Assembly (NCBI RefSeq): GCF_019890935.1
Contig: NZ_CP082334.1
Location: 62,001-126,000 of the forward strand
Reading direction: 5' to 3'
Source: Exiguobacterium acetylicum
Lineage (GTDB): Bacteria > Bacillota > Bacilli > Exiguobacteriales > Exiguobacteriaceae
DNA: 64,000 nt
The position numbers were made by a program, and so were the translations under genes. Of this stretch, positions 1-8,350 are shown one piece after another. The notes beneath the pieces were generated by a model. The model was not told the DNA's origin, did not search any database, and worked only from the letters and a program-made list of their open reading frames with translations. Numbering within the stretch: the stretch's first letter is position 1; the number at the start of each line of letters is the position of its first letter.

Positions 1-77
1 GTCGTCTCGAGCGCGACGTCCGGTTCTCGGACCTCTTGGCGGATACGAGTGATTTCAACGAGTGTAGTCAGTTTCAT
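1..77 (-). CDS. radC: RadC/JAB-domain protein, 5' end only (cut by window edge)
   Basis: The first 25 codons on the minus strand read MKLTTLVEITRIRQEVREPD and onward, the same residues as the start of the complete radC at 44403-43951. The rest lies outside the window. RadC-family proteins carry a JAB-type metal-dependent fold and are common beside plasmid and phage genes; their biochemical role is unsettled. The reading frame is clean over the visible part, so I cannot tell whether this copy is complete. The upstream leader is also shared with the second copy, which makes this a direct repeat spaced by 44.3 kb. Confidence 0.8.
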   Translation of the reverse strand, partial: MKLTTLVEITRIRQEVREPDVALET

Positions 78-395
78 GGAAAAGCTCCTTTCGCGAGTGG
101 GATGCAGTCCGACACGGTGCCGTCCTGTTGACGGGAACGCAGCGAGCGTTGCGAGACGGCGCAAGGGTGACCGCAGGGAAAGATCAAAAAAAGCGGACAG
201 CGCACCGGGACGAAGGCTTCCGAAGCCCGCGAGCGAAAAGCTTTGCTTTGAGCCAAAACGCGGAGGAAGACAAGGAACGGCAGCGGCTTTTTTTGATGGC
301 CCTTGCGCCGACGAGGAGCGAGCTAGAGTACGGAAACAGGACGGCTTGCGATCCCTTTCCATCAAACAGAGCGGTACCGCTCTGTTCCATGCCTT
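78..395 (-). repeat. Repeated radC leader, copy 1 (possible structured RNA)
   Basis: This GC-rich stretch before the radC start closely matches 44404-44720. It holds several inverted segments, including the perfect 18-base palindrome CAGAGCGGTACCGCTCTG at 367-384, and two internal A-rich repeats of the kind ATCAAAAAAAGC (at 184 and, on the other strand, near 290). Open frames cross it on both strands but none has a ribosome site or a family match, so I take it as noncoding. A long conserved 5' leader of radC or an independent small RNA are both possible. Confidence 0.6.
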
Positions 396-505
396 TGAAA
401 GAATCATTTTATCGCCTTACGAATACCGAATAAGACAGCAAGAACTGGTAAGTAGCGTTATAATGAAGGACGCAATGACAGACTGAACAGTAAAGGAGTA
501 CACTC

Positions 506-1468
506 ATGAAGATTTCTTACATAGCGATTCCCCTTTCCGTTCTATTGATGGCAGGATGTACAGATACGGAGACGACCTCACCTCCACCCGATCAAACAGA
601 GCAAGTAGCGCAGCAGGACGACACCACTACACAAAAGACCGATGCGAAAAAGGACTCCGATCAACAATCAGAAAAAACAGATGATACGAATCCATCAACG
701 GAATCAAAGACGCCCCCGAAGGATTCTTTCACAGGATATAAGAAGATTTTAGTCGATGGTGGAGATCTGTCCGGTAATCGCCAGGCGAATGTCGTCGTCG
801 ACATCGGATTCGGTGACCGGAAATACTGGGCGTTCACGAATGAGCATGGTCAGCTGGTCCGCGTCATCGCGAAGAAGATCGTCCTCCAGAATGATGCGAC
901 AGAAGACGTCTCGCGTGACGGACGCTACTACTCTGATGAGGCGAAGGTGCCTGGCGTCGAACGCGCAGACCTCGATGAAGGACATATCATCGCCGACTCG
1001 CTCGGTGGCGTCTCGAACGCTTACAACATCACTCCGCAGGACAGTACACTGAATCGTCATGGTGATCAGGCGTACATGGAGGACGTCATCCGCAAGGCGG
1101 GTGGCGCAACGAACTTTGAAGTGCAGATCACCTATCCGAATACGTCGACGATGATTCCATCTGCGTATCAGTATACGTATACGGTTCGCGGGAATACCGT
1201 CGTCGACCGGTTCAAGAACGGTAATCCAGACGAGACAAATGCTGCACTTGGTCTGACGAAGAAAAAGGAGACGAAAAAAGAACCAACATCGAAATCAGCT
1301 CCTAATACTGCAGCGACCGAAGACGTCTCGCGCGTCGATACCGACGGCAATGGTCAAGTGACGATCCAGGAAGCGAAGGACGCAGGCTTTACGATGCCAA
1401 TCACGGAGAAGCACTGGTTGTATCAATATATGCGGGACAACGACCATGACGGAATGGTCGGAGAATGA
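506..1468 (+). CDS. Secreted lipoprotein DNA/RNA non-specific endonuclease with EF-hand tail
   Basis: The protein (320 aa) starts with a lipoprotein signal peptide ending in the lipobox LMAGC (Cys18), so it should be anchored outside the membrane. A Thr/Asp/Lys-rich linker follows (about 20-75). Residues about 85-235 fit the Endonuclease_NS_2 family: the active-site-like stretch ADLDEGHIIADSLGG corresponds to the family's DRGH motif, followed by NITPQDSTLNR, where the Asn and Arg are usual in this fold. The C-terminal 50 residues carry two calcium-loop-like motifs, DTDGNGQVT and DNDHDGMVG, typical of EF-hands. GGAG-like ribosome site (AAAGGAG) lies before the ATG. Likely a calcium-binding surface nuclease, perhaps for nutrient scavenging or competition. 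DEGH in place of DRGH is a mild deviation. Confidence 0.82.
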   Translation: MKISYIAIPLSVLLMAGCTDTETTSPPPDQTEQVAQQDDTTTQKTDAKKDSDQQSEKTDDTNPSTESKTPPKDSFTGYKKILVDGGDLSGNRQANVVVDIGFGDRKYWAFTNEHGQLVRVIAKKIVLQNDATEDVSRDGRYYSDEAKVPGVERADLDEGHIIADSLGGVSNAYNITPQDSTLNRHGDQAYMEDVIRKAGGATNFEVQITYPNTSTMIPSAYQYTYTVRGNTVVDRFKNGNPDETNAALGLTKKKETKKEPTSKSAPNTAATEDVSRVDTDGNGQVTIQEAKDAGFTMPITEKHWLYQYMRDNDHDGMVGE

Positions 1469-1483
1469 ACAATTGATCCTTGG

Positions 1484-1511
1484 GACAAGTGCATCTTGCA
1501 CTTGTCTTTTT
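1484..1511 (+). terminator. Rho-independent terminator after the nuclease
   Basis: GACAAGTGCA and TGCACTTGTC form a perfect 10-bp stem with a TCT loop, followed by five T. It sits 16 bases after the stop of the nuclease gene. Confidence 0.85.
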
Positions 1512-1606
1512 GTATTACTTATTTATATAACAGTTCAGTTTTTATCTGTTTTATCTTCAAAATACATGATAAAATTTACAATATAATCATGTTAAGGAGT
1601 TTTTAA

Positions 1607-2092
1607 ATGGGTAAATTAGATGCAATTAACAACCAGTTAGAAAATAGTACTTTTCCAATTAGTTTGAGTACGCTAGAAGACTTAAAAATGAAGTTACCAA
1701 AAATCGAACGATCTTACATCGAAATCACATTAAAGGCATTGAGAAAAGAATTTAAGTCCGATCAGCTTTTTTATGCGTTAGAAGGTGTTCAACCATCTTT
1801 AACTAAGTATGGCTTTCTTCTAATGACAGAAACAGATGTCGTTCTCTCTATTCATAAAGGTTCGATCATGCCAAGTGGGACAATTGAAAAGATTCCGTTT
1901 GCTAAAATTAAAGAAGTAGATTTTGATATCATTCCAATTCCAATTAATCCGTTTGGTGTAAACGAAGGAATAATTTATCTGACACATAAAAAAGGATTTG
2001 GGAGTAAAAAACTTACGATTCGTGACGTTACTGTAAGTCGACTCGATTCACTTGTAGAACAGTTGAGATACGCGGCGAATCAAAACAACTAA
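1607..2092 (+). CDS. Bacterial PH-like domain protein
   Basis: The product has 161 residues, no signal peptide and no membrane segment. After an N-terminal helical part (1-55), residues about 60-155 alternate short hydrophobic strands and end in a helix (SRLDSLVEQLRYA), the layout of bacterial PH domains (YokE/bPH type); FLLMTETDVVLS followed by IEKIPFAKIKEVDF is typical of that family. A good ribosome site (AAGGAG) precedes the ATG. The gene is followed after 13 bases by a TerB-like gene with its own AAGGAGG site, so both are probably one operon ended by the hairpin at 2591. Function unknown; the fold assignment is from pattern only. Confidence 0.6.
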   Translation: MGKLDAINNQLENSTFPISLSTLEDLKMKLPKIERSYIEITLKALRKEFKSDQLFYALEGVQPSLTKYGFLLMTETDVVLSIHKGSIMPSGTIEKIPFAKIKEVDFDIIPIPINPFGVNEGIIYLTHKKGFGSKKLTIRDVTVSRLDSLVEQLRYAANQNN

Positions 2093-2105
2093 GGAGGCAA
2101 TTGTA

Positions 2106-2570
2106 ATGGGATTATTTGATATGTTTAAAGGTGACAGTACAAAAAGTAAACAAGGCATGCACCCTCATTTTGCATTCGCAACATCGCTTGTCTACATGAT
2201 GGCTTCAGATGGAGAGTTCGATAACGAAGAGATTGGTCAACTACTAGCTGTGCTAGGTGGAAAGAGTAAGAAAGGCACAATTCGTATTGGTGATAACAAT
2301 GATGATTTAATGGAAAAAGTATTTAAATACTTTGATCGTAATTCTATCGATACATTCTTGGCAGAGGCTGCACCAGTATTAAATCATGAGCAAAAACTCT
2401 GTATTCTTGCTAATCTAGTGGACTCTTCGCTATCTGATGGAGAAGCAGAGCGAGAAGAACAAGCCATGTTTAATAAATTCATGACAGCATTCGGAGTAAC
2501 AGAACAAGAATTTGCTCCAATCTTCAAAGTTATTGCGATGAAAAACGACCGTTCTGTATTTAAAAATTAA
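2106..2570 (+). CDS. TerB-like (tellurite-resistance-type) helical protein
   Basis: The 154-residue product is all helical in appearance. Residues about 24-50 (FATSLVYMMASDGEFDNEEIGQL) and 95-125 (CILANLVDSSLSDGEAEREEQ) carry the repeated ASDG.F..EE / LSDGE..EE acidic motifs that mark TerB-family proteins, which bind divalent metal through these acidic turns. TerB proteins occur in membrane-associated stress complexes; the usual ter partners are absent here. It follows the PH-like gene in an apparent two-gene operon, so the pair may act together, the PH-like part giving a membrane or protein contact. That link is inference. Confidence 0.65.
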   Translation: MGLFDMFKGDSTKSKQGMHPHFAFATSLVYMMASDGEFDNEEIGQLLAVLGGKSKKGTIRIGDNNDDLMEKVFKYFDRNSIDTFLAEAAPVLNHEQKLCILANLVDSSLSDGEAEREEQAMFNKFMTAFGVTEQEFAPIFKVIAMKNDRSVFKN

Positions 2571-2590
2571 GCTATACATCTTTTATCTCA

Positions 2591-2630
2591 ACGTCTAACA
2601 ATCGCTCATTCGATTGTTAGACGTTTTTTG
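2591..2630 (+). terminator. Terminator after the PH-like/TerB-like pair
   Basis: ACGTCTAACAATCG and CGATTGTTAGACGT make a 14-bp perfect stem around CTCATT, followed by a T run. It closes the operon that starts at 1607. Confidence 0.9.
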
Positions 2631-2730
2631 CTTTGAAAACTTAAAGCTCCTATTTTTTCAACTAACAAACATCATTGATGTATTGTTCTAAGAAATTGAT
2701 TGAAGAACATAGTTCCGCGGAATATAATAA

Positions 2731-2742
2731 GAACAAACGTTC
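2731..2742 (+). promoter_or_regulatory. LexA (SOS) box before yolD
   Basis: GAACAAACGTTC matches the Gram-positive LexA consensus GAAC-N4-GTTC exactly. It lies 24 bases before the YolD-like start codon, where promoter and transcription start are expected, so the gene should be induced by DNA damage. Confidence 0.8.
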
Positions 2743-2766
2743 TTATTGTGAAAAGGGGTGCTTTAG

Positions 2767-3102
2767 ATGAGTTATGAAGATCGGGGCAATAAGAAATGGA
2801 TTCCGTTCCTGATGCCTGAACATAAAGGATTGCTGAAACGCTATTACCAGGAGGTCCATCATTTCAAGTTCGAGGATACGGAGGAACCAATCGATGGAAC
2901 GATCGAGAACGCCTTGAACGACGCCATCTTCAGCGGAGACATCGTCACGGTGACGGCGATGAATGGTCCCTTGACGCATCGTTTCGATGCCTTCGTCGAG
3001 AAGCTCGATTACGTGCGAGAGGAGGTCCATCTCGTCAAACGCAACCTCGACATCGAGATCGTCGCGTTCAAGCAAATAGTAAGCGTTCAAATGTTAGGAT
3101 GA
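2767..3102 (+). CDS. yolD: YolD-like family protein, SOS controlled
   Basis: The protein (111 aa) opens with YEDRGNKKWIPFLMPEH, the signature of the YolD family (RGNKKW..MLPEH), and continues with the family's mixed strand-helix body. YolD proteins are normally coded beside a UvrX-type Y-family DNA polymerase and are thought to help it during damage-induced synthesis. Here no polymerase gene follows: the next gene is a small membrane protein on the opposite strand. The ribosome site AAAAGGGGTG is six bases from the ATG. Together with the LexA box it looks like a detached half of a uvrX-yolD operon. Confidence 0.8.
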   Translation: MSYEDRGNKKWIPFLMPEHKGLLKRYYQEVHHFKFEDTEEPIDGTIENALNDAIFSGDIVTVTAMNGPLTHRFDAFVEKLDYVREEVHLVKRNLDIEIVAFKQIVSVQMLG

Positions 3103-3246
3103 AATGTGATCATCAGTCGTGCGTGTCTTCATATAGTCAGCATGCACGAAGGATGATACGGCGTCTTTTTGCATCACGATAGCGTTTTGTTTTAAGTTCA
3201 TCGTGCATGCGTCGCTTTTCTAATGAAACTTGACGAATGCACGAGT

Positions 3247-3296
3247 GACTTCATCCAGTCATTTATTTTGAAGTGAATTGCTGTGATCTAGCGTCT
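3247..3296 (+). repeat. 50-bp repeat shared with the resolvase upstream region
   Basis: This segment matches 23761-23810 at 47 of 50 positions in the same orientation; the second copy lies just before a serine resolvase gene. Core: ATTGCTGTGATCTAGCGTCT. Upstream of it lie the inverted words GCATGCACGA (3139) and TCGTGCATGC (about 3201). It may be part of a resolvase recombination site or a footprint of a past exchange at one. Confidence 0.7.
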
Positions 3297-3361
3297 TTTC
3301 CCTATTATTCACTCTTTTACTATTTCAACTGCGCCGTAAGATGAATCGCTACCTTGACATG

Positions 3362-3742
3362 CTATCCTCTAGGGAACCACAGCATGACCGCTACACCGAT
3401 CAAGCAAATAAAGGCTCCCACCCAGTCATAAAAATCGGGTACTTTCTTGTCTATTCCCCATCCCCAGAGCACAGAGAGGACGATAAAAACACCACCGTAA
3501 GCAGCATACACCTTCCCAAAGCTCGGAAATGTTTGAAGTGTTGCGATGATGCCATATAGCGCCAACAAGATACCTCCCGTTACTCCCATATGTATCGATC
3601 TTCCTTCTCGTAACCAAAGCCATATCAAATAGCCTCCACCGATTTCAGCAAGTCCTGCGATAAAAAATAAGATTAGTGATACGCCCAATTTCAGTCTCCT
3701 TCCGTCAGTTCCTTTATTTTTTAAGTCAATCGTCTCGTTCAC
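3362..3742 (-). CDS. YnfA family (UPF0060) small membrane protein
   Basis: The product has 126 residues and four hydrophobic segments (about 20-42, 50-70, 75-95, 102-124). The stretch [24 protein letters not shown] near 72-98, with [15 protein letters not shown] at the end, is the strongly conserved core of the YnfA/UPF0060 family, which resembles small multidrug-resistance proteins. YnfA has been linked to export of toxic compounds in enterobacteria. The length exceeds the usual ~108 residues by an N-terminal polar extension, so the true start may be slightly downstream. It stands alone on its strand. Confidence 0.85.
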   Translation of the reverse strand: MNETIDLKNKGTDGRRLKLGVSLILFFIAGLAEIGGGYLIWLWLREGRSIHMGVTGGILLALYGIIATLQTFPSFGKVYAAYGGVFIVLSVLWGWGIDKKVPDFYDWVGAFICLIGVAVMLWFPRG

Positions 3743-3835
3743 GCCTTAACGACTTGTAGGTCACTTTTAATTTTCGACTCACTTTCTTTATTGCGTATTC
3801 AACTTCATACCTTTTACAATGCAGATCATAAGTGA

Positions 3836-3869
3836 AGGCTCTGATGACGAAAAATCGTCAAAAGAGCCC
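3836..3869 (-). terminator. Possible terminator downstream of the Rrf2-type gene
   Basis: GGCTCT-TGACGA and TCGTCA-AGAGCC words form an imperfect hairpin with A/T-rich loop between 3836 and 3869. It would end transcription coming from the minus-strand Rrf2 gene. Confidence 0.45.
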
Positions 3870-3917
3870 TTCCTGTATTTCCATTACCTTGATTTCACAT
3901 AAAATTGAAGATGATAG

Positions 3918-3998
3918 CTATCCTTTTTCGCGCCTCTTCCCGAGTGGATCATCCTTGAAAAGTACTCTCTTATTCTTCGGAGGAATCAGCTGTTCCAT
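3918..3998 (-). CDS. Possible 26-aa ORF or gene relic after the Rrf2 gene
   Basis: A short minus-strand frame starts MEQLIPPKNKRVLFKDDPLG and ends six residues later. AAAGG lies ten bases before its ATG and the hairpin at 3836 follows it. It is rich in charged residues and could be a remnant of a longer protein or a small protein of its own. I do not recognise it. The rest of 3743-4068 shows nothing coding to me. Confidence 0.25.
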   Translation of the reverse strand: MEQLIPPKNKRVLFKDDPLGKRREKG

Positions 3999-4068
3999 TT
4001 CAAATAAGCCTTTCCCCTAGACATTCTGGAGGTCTCTTAGCTAATTCAGACGCGATTATCTGACGTCA

Positions 4069-4479
4069 TCACATCTGTTTCAATAAATCAGCAAACGAAA
4101 TCTGATTCAGTACAAGATAAGAAGAATGCTGTGCCTCCTGTAAAGGGACTTGAAGAAGTGATTGAATGCGTCGCTGGAAGGAACCGACTTCTGACCAATG
4201 CCATTCGGTTTGAAATAGTTGGATGACTTCACCTAACGAGATAGCCGAAAGAGGCTTACCGAGGGTCATCCCTCCGTTCCTCCCTCGAAATGTATGCAGT
4301 AAGCCGGATTGTCCTAATAGATACACTACTTTGTTTAAATGATTTCTAGATATTCCGCACGCTCTACTAATCTCCTCTATCGTGACGTACCTTGTTTTCC
4401 CTGATCGGGAAGAGGTCGACTCTTGCCCTACATAAAGAATGGTAGCAATCCCGTACTCCATCGCGACGGTAATACGCAT
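4069..4479 (-). CDS. Rrf2 family transcriptional regulator
   Basis: I start the protein at MRITVAMEYGI (136 aa) because GAGGAG lies ten bases before that ATG and Rrf2 proteins begin in this way; an upstream in-frame ATG at 4512 is less likely. Residues about 25-80 form the winged helix (VTIEEISRACGISRNHLNKVVYLLGQSGLL followed by GRNGGMTLGKP), which fits NsrR/IscR-type Rrf2 regulators. The C-terminal part lacks the three-cysteine cluster that binds the Fe-S centre in NsrR and IscR; only one Cys (in the recognition helix) is present. So it either senses something else or is a cluster-less member. Neighbouring target genes are not evident. Confidence 0.8.
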   Translation of the reverse strand: MRITVAMEYGIATILYVGQESTSSRSGKTRYVTIEEISRACGISRNHLNKVVYLLGQSGLLHTFRGRNGGMTLGKPLSAISLGEVIQLFQTEWHWSEVGSFQRRIQSLLQVPLQEAQHSSYLVLNQISFADLLKQM

Positions 4480-4705
4480 GTATGTCACTCTCCTCATCGA
4501 TTCGTTTCGCAATGCATGATTGACTTCTTTCGATATATCCCGCTCATCCTCCTACATTTTTACGTTTTTTTACGTCGGGATCCAACGTGTCAATCGAATC
4601 TTCCTAGATACTATGACCCGCACATACGCTTCATGATTTCTCGTCAAACGATTAACCACGACAAACGACCGGCTCTTTTTCCAAGAACCAGTCGTTCGAA
4701 CGTAC

Positions 4706-7315
4706 CTATAATGGTGGAATTGTGCGTCCTCGCGATGTCCGCTTCTTCAGCAGGCGTAACGCATTCAGGGTCACGAGGACAGCCGCACCCGTGTCACTGA
4801 GAACCGCCATCCATAACGTCAACCACCCTGGGAAAACAAGCGCCATCGCGATGACTTTGATTACGATAGAAAACACGATATTTTGTTTAATAATCTGCAT
4901 CGTCGCACGGCTGAGGTCGAGGGTATAGGGGAGCTTATGCAGGTTATCTGCCATCAAGACGATATCTGCCGTCTCAAGTGCCGTGTCCGTCCCAGCTCCT
5001 CCCATCGCGATGCTGACATCCGCCGTTACGAAAGCAGGGGCATCATTGATCCCGTCACCGACCATCGCAGTTCGTAACGTTCGGTCCTGCATCTGTTCGA
5101 TGATTTTCACCTTATCCTGGGGTAATAGATTAGCATGCACAGCATCTAAGTGTAATTGTCCCCCAATATGGTGCGCTGCTCCTGCGTTATCCCCCGTCAA
5201 CATGACGAGTTGCTCGACACCTACGTCTTCCCTTAATTTACGTAAAGCCGCAGCGCTCTCTTCTCGTACATCGTCCGATAAGAGGAAAAGACCGAGTAAA
5301 CGCGACGCGCTTCCTACGAGCACTGCCGTCTGACCACGTTCTTCAGCTTTTCGAACGTCGGATTCGATCGGAGCGATATCATAATCCATCTCCCGAAACC
5401 ATTTCATTCCGCCAATCTGATAGATCACTTGATCAACCGTTCCAGATACTCCACTCCCGACCTGATTCACGGTGGTATTCGCTTCAAGTGGTCGGATACC
5501 TTCTTCACTCGCATATGTCGTGATGGCTTTAGCTAATGGATGACTGGAATGCCGTTCTAGTGAATGCGCGACTTGTAGAGCGAGTCGTCGATCAGGTGAC
5601 AACGAGATGAACCGTTGAACGCTCGGTGTTCCTTTCGTCAGCGTTCCCGTCTTGTCGAAGGCGATGGCATTGATTTTCCCCGCCTCTTCTAGAAACACTC
5701 CGCCTTTGATCAAGACGCCGTTACGGGCAGCATTTCCGATCGCCGTCACGATCGCGACCGGTGTCGAGATGACGAGCGCACACGGACAGGCGATGACGAT
5801 CAATTCCAATCCCTTATAGAACCACTCTCCCCAACTACCAAGTTGGAGTAAAGGTGGGACGATCATCAGCAACAATGCACCTAGGAAGACGAACGGTGTA
5901 TACACTTTCGCGAAACGATCGATGAACGCTTCACTCGGTGCTTTATTATCCTGCGCTTCCTCGACCAGTTCAATGATGTGCGCAAGCGTCGTCTCTTGAT
6001 ACGTCTTCTCGACGATCATGTCGAACGAACGATCCATGTTGAGCGTTCCGGCAAATACGTGATCGGCGCTTGATTGATGGTCGTCGTCCCTTTCAAGATC
6101 ATTCCGTCCAGCGCAACCTGATCACCTGGTCGAATCCGAATCTTCTCTCCAATCCGCACCGCTTCCACTGATTTCCGGATAACGCCCTCTGCTGTCAGCA
6201 CGAAGGCTTCCTTCGGAGACAGTTCAATCAGTTTCTGAATTGAAGTCCGCGTCCGGGCAAGTGAATGATTCTGGAGTAGGTTCCCGATGGCAAAGAGGAA
6301 GACGACAGTCGCCCCTTCGAGCCATTCACCAATGAGTGCTGCACCGATGGCCGCCACACTCATCAACACGTTCATGTCGAGCGATCGGGCGCGAACCGCA
6401 TAAAATGCGCTCCGGAAAGCTTTCCATCCACTTAGGATCAATGCGATTCCGAACAGCGCGTTCGGTAGATACATAATTTCTATGGTTTGCAGGAGTAGCC
6501 CTAATCCAATCAGAATACCGGATAAGACCAATGATATCCCTTCAAATGAGCGTGTCGAAGGTTCGGAAGGCTCTTCTCCCTTGACGTGTCCATCAAAGCC
6601 AATCTTATTTAGCTCAATTTTCACCTGTTGTGCATCAAGATGATGTTCGATCTCCATTTCTCCACGTGCAAAAGATACCGTGACAGTCTGCACATCATTT
6701 ATTTTTTGGAAATGCTGCTCAATCGTTTTAGCACAACTACTACAATCCATCCCCGAAACCGCATACGTCTGAACATGTTTTTCCTCTTTATTTGGAACAA
6801 TAAGTTGAAATCCTAACTTCTTCACCTCGTTTTGAAGCCGACGATCATCCAGTGCTGATTCGCTCTCAATTTTCAAGCGGGCCGCACCGTAGTTGACGGA
6901 CACTTTCTGGTACTCCGCTATCGTCACTAATCCCTTCTCAAGAGTCACTGCACAGGATGGACAATCCATCCCTTCTATTCGGTAGGTATGAGTTGTATGA
7001 TCAGGCTGAATCAAATCCGAGGAAGCATTACCCGAAGAACAACAGGTATCTGTTTCTGATTTTTTTGCCTCTGTCTTTGACATCGTGCTACAGCAAGTAT
7101 CCTCTTCCTTAGGAAGGGAAGATTCGGTTTGTATGCTCGTACCGGCTATCTCGGATGTCGATTTCGAACAGCAACTCGACTGTATATCCTTTGTTTGGAG
7201 TCAATCGTCTTCGTTCGAGGCGCAGCACGTTGTTGTGATTGATGCAGAAACAGCCTTTGGTTCACTTGCTTCGCTTTTTTTTGTAGAGCCGTTGTTACAA
7301 CAGGAGCTGGCCATT
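4706..7315 (-). pseudogene. cadA: Cd/Zn-type P1B ATPase, copy 1, broken by a stop and a 40-bp deletion
   Basis: The gene once ran from an ATG at 7315, overlapping the arsR stop as TAATG, to 4706. The N-terminus is an unusual cysteine-pair-rich extension (SSCC, TTCC, SSCC, DTCC, DTCC over about 85 residues), then two HMA domains (EGMDCPSC and SGMDCSSC), membrane helices, CPCALVIST, DKTGT and GDGINDAPA. Two lesions kill it. A TGA at 7203-7201 interrupts the extension (TGG to TGA would restore W). Near 6068 a 40-bp segment between two GTGATCG words is lost compared with the copy at 27.3 kb, removing the TGES actuator loop and shifting the frame. Two separate reading frames remain (7083-6016 and 6037-4706). 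A translation restart at 7083 cannot yield a working pump. Confidence 0.88.
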
Positions 7316-7649
7316 ATTCCGCCCCCTCGATGTGATGTTCACAACAAGCTGATTCCTGTCCGATTTCGAGCGTCAGTGTCCCGAATAGTCGTAACAGTTC
7401 CCTGACTGTCTCGTTGCGTAGGGAGTAGTAGCCATACTTTCCCTGCGTCCGTTTTTGAATCAATCCGCATCCTTTTAGACAAGCTAGATGCTGTGAAACG
7501 TTGGACTGATTCCCTTGGACCGCCTCGACGATTTCTGTCACGGTCTTTTCACCATCATAGATACACTCTAGGATTTGAAGTCGTGTTTTATTAGAAAAAC
7601 CATGAACGACCCTCACCTTCAAGTCCAATGGTTCCAGTAATTGTTCCAA
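7314..7649 (-). CDS. ArsR/SmtB family metal-responsive repressor
   Basis: The 111-residue winged-helix protein has the usual core: FSNKTRLQILECIYDGEKTVTEIVEAV then NQSNVSQHLACLKGCGLI as recognition helix and wing (GKYGYYSL). I choose a TTG start because AAGGAG lies eight bases before it, while the in-frame GTG three codons earlier overlaps that ribosome site. Cys in CLKGCG and the C-terminal ESACCEHH cluster are candidate metal ligands, as in Cd/Zn/Pb sensors. Its stop overlaps the start of the adjacent cadA (TAATG), so it was the repressor of that pump. An inverted repeat upstream (7682-7702) is the likely operator. The regulator appears intact although its target pump is dead. Confidence 0.85.
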   Translation of the reverse strand: MEQLLEPLDLKVRVVHGFSNKTRLQILECIYDGEKTVTEIVEAVQGNQSNVSQHLACLKGCGLIQKRTQGKYGYYSLRNETVRELLRLFGTLTLEIGQESACCEHHIEGAE

Positions 7650-7681
7650 AATGTTCACTCCTTTTTCATACTCGTTTTCAT

Positions 7682-7702
7682 TAATATGTTATCATCATAT
7701 TA
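7682..7702 (-). promoter_or_regulatory. Probable ArsR operator in the arsR/copC divergent region
   Basis: TAATATG-TTATCAT-CATATTA is a 7-bp perfect inverted repeat with a 7-bp spacer, 33 bases before the arsR start and about 97 bases before copC. It may act on both divergent genes. Confidence 0.55.
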
Positions 7703-7798
7703 GCATTTCCTAATGTAAGCGTCAAAAAAATCTTGAGGTGTCTGTTTTTATCCCTTATGATTTTGACCGTACATAACAAACATAAAGGAGTTGAAAAG

Positions 7799-8350
7799 AT
7801 GCTTCGAGTAAATTACCTATTGTTACTGCTATCAGGAATGCTCTTGTGGTGTCCTGTACAAGTCTCGGCTCACACTGGGCTCGAATCTTCCACACCCCGG
7901 GCAGATGAGACTGTTCTTCCTACAAAAACCATCACGTTGAACTTCGAGACGAACATCGAAGCTGGTGGAAGTATTCAAGTATTTGATTCCACGTCTTCGG
8001 ATGCACTGAAGGGTACTTTCACACAAGAAAGGCGACGTATGACGTTCCAGCTCGATCGAGAACTGACATCTGGTCGGTATCGCGTCCAATGGAAGATCAT
8101 CGGTACAGATGGACATCCTATCGAAGGAACCTATCTGTTCAATATCGAAACCCAAACGACCGCGAGCGAAACGAGCGATCAGCCGAAGCCGAAGCCCACC
8201 CAACAGAAAGACGTCGATGCGGAAACCGTGAAGACGACAACGTCCACCGCTGAAGATACTGATTTCTTTCCATTTCTAATCGCCGGTGGATTATTTATCA
8301 TGCTACTGTTCTTCTTTTATCAGATTGTTTTGAAGGGGCGAACAAAATGA
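7799..8350 (+). CDS. copC: CopC-domain copper resistance protein, membrane anchored
   Basis: The start at 7799 follows AAAGGAG by eight bases; a longer in-frame extension has no ribosome site. The protein (183 aa) has a signal peptide cut at VSA-HTGLESSTP, so the mature chain begins with His1, a copper(II) ligand in CopC proteins; DGHPIEGTYLF near residue 105-115 gives the second His-containing motif. A Thr/Lys-rich linker and a C-terminal membrane helix (FLIAGGLFIMLLFFFYQIVL) tie it to the outer face of the membrane. The stop overlaps the copD start (ATGA), so CopC and CopD are translationally coupled, like a split YcnJ. CopC would deliver copper to CopD for uptake or handling. Confidence 0.88.
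   Translation: MLRVNYLLLLLSGMLLWCPVQVSAHTGLESSTPRADETVLPTKTITLNFETNIEAGGSIQVFDSTSSDALKGTFTQERRRMTFQLDRELTSGRYRVQWKIIGTDGHPIEGTYLFNIETQTTASETSDQPKPKPTQQKDVDAETVKTTTSTAEDTDFFPFLIAGGLFIMLLFFFYQIVLKGRTK

Noticed and set aside
49-486. 145-codon frame at the left edge
   Set aside because: It lies antisense to the radC start and across its leader repeat; no ribosome site.
3832-4020. 62-codon plus-strand frame
   Set aside because: No ribosome site; composition unlike a protein; opposite to a hairpin and a better short minus-strand frame.
4706-7083. Two adjacent intact ATPase genes instead of one broken gene
   Set aside because: The two frames are consecutive parts of one P1B ATPase, and the copy at 27.3 kb shows the missing 40 bp that joins them.
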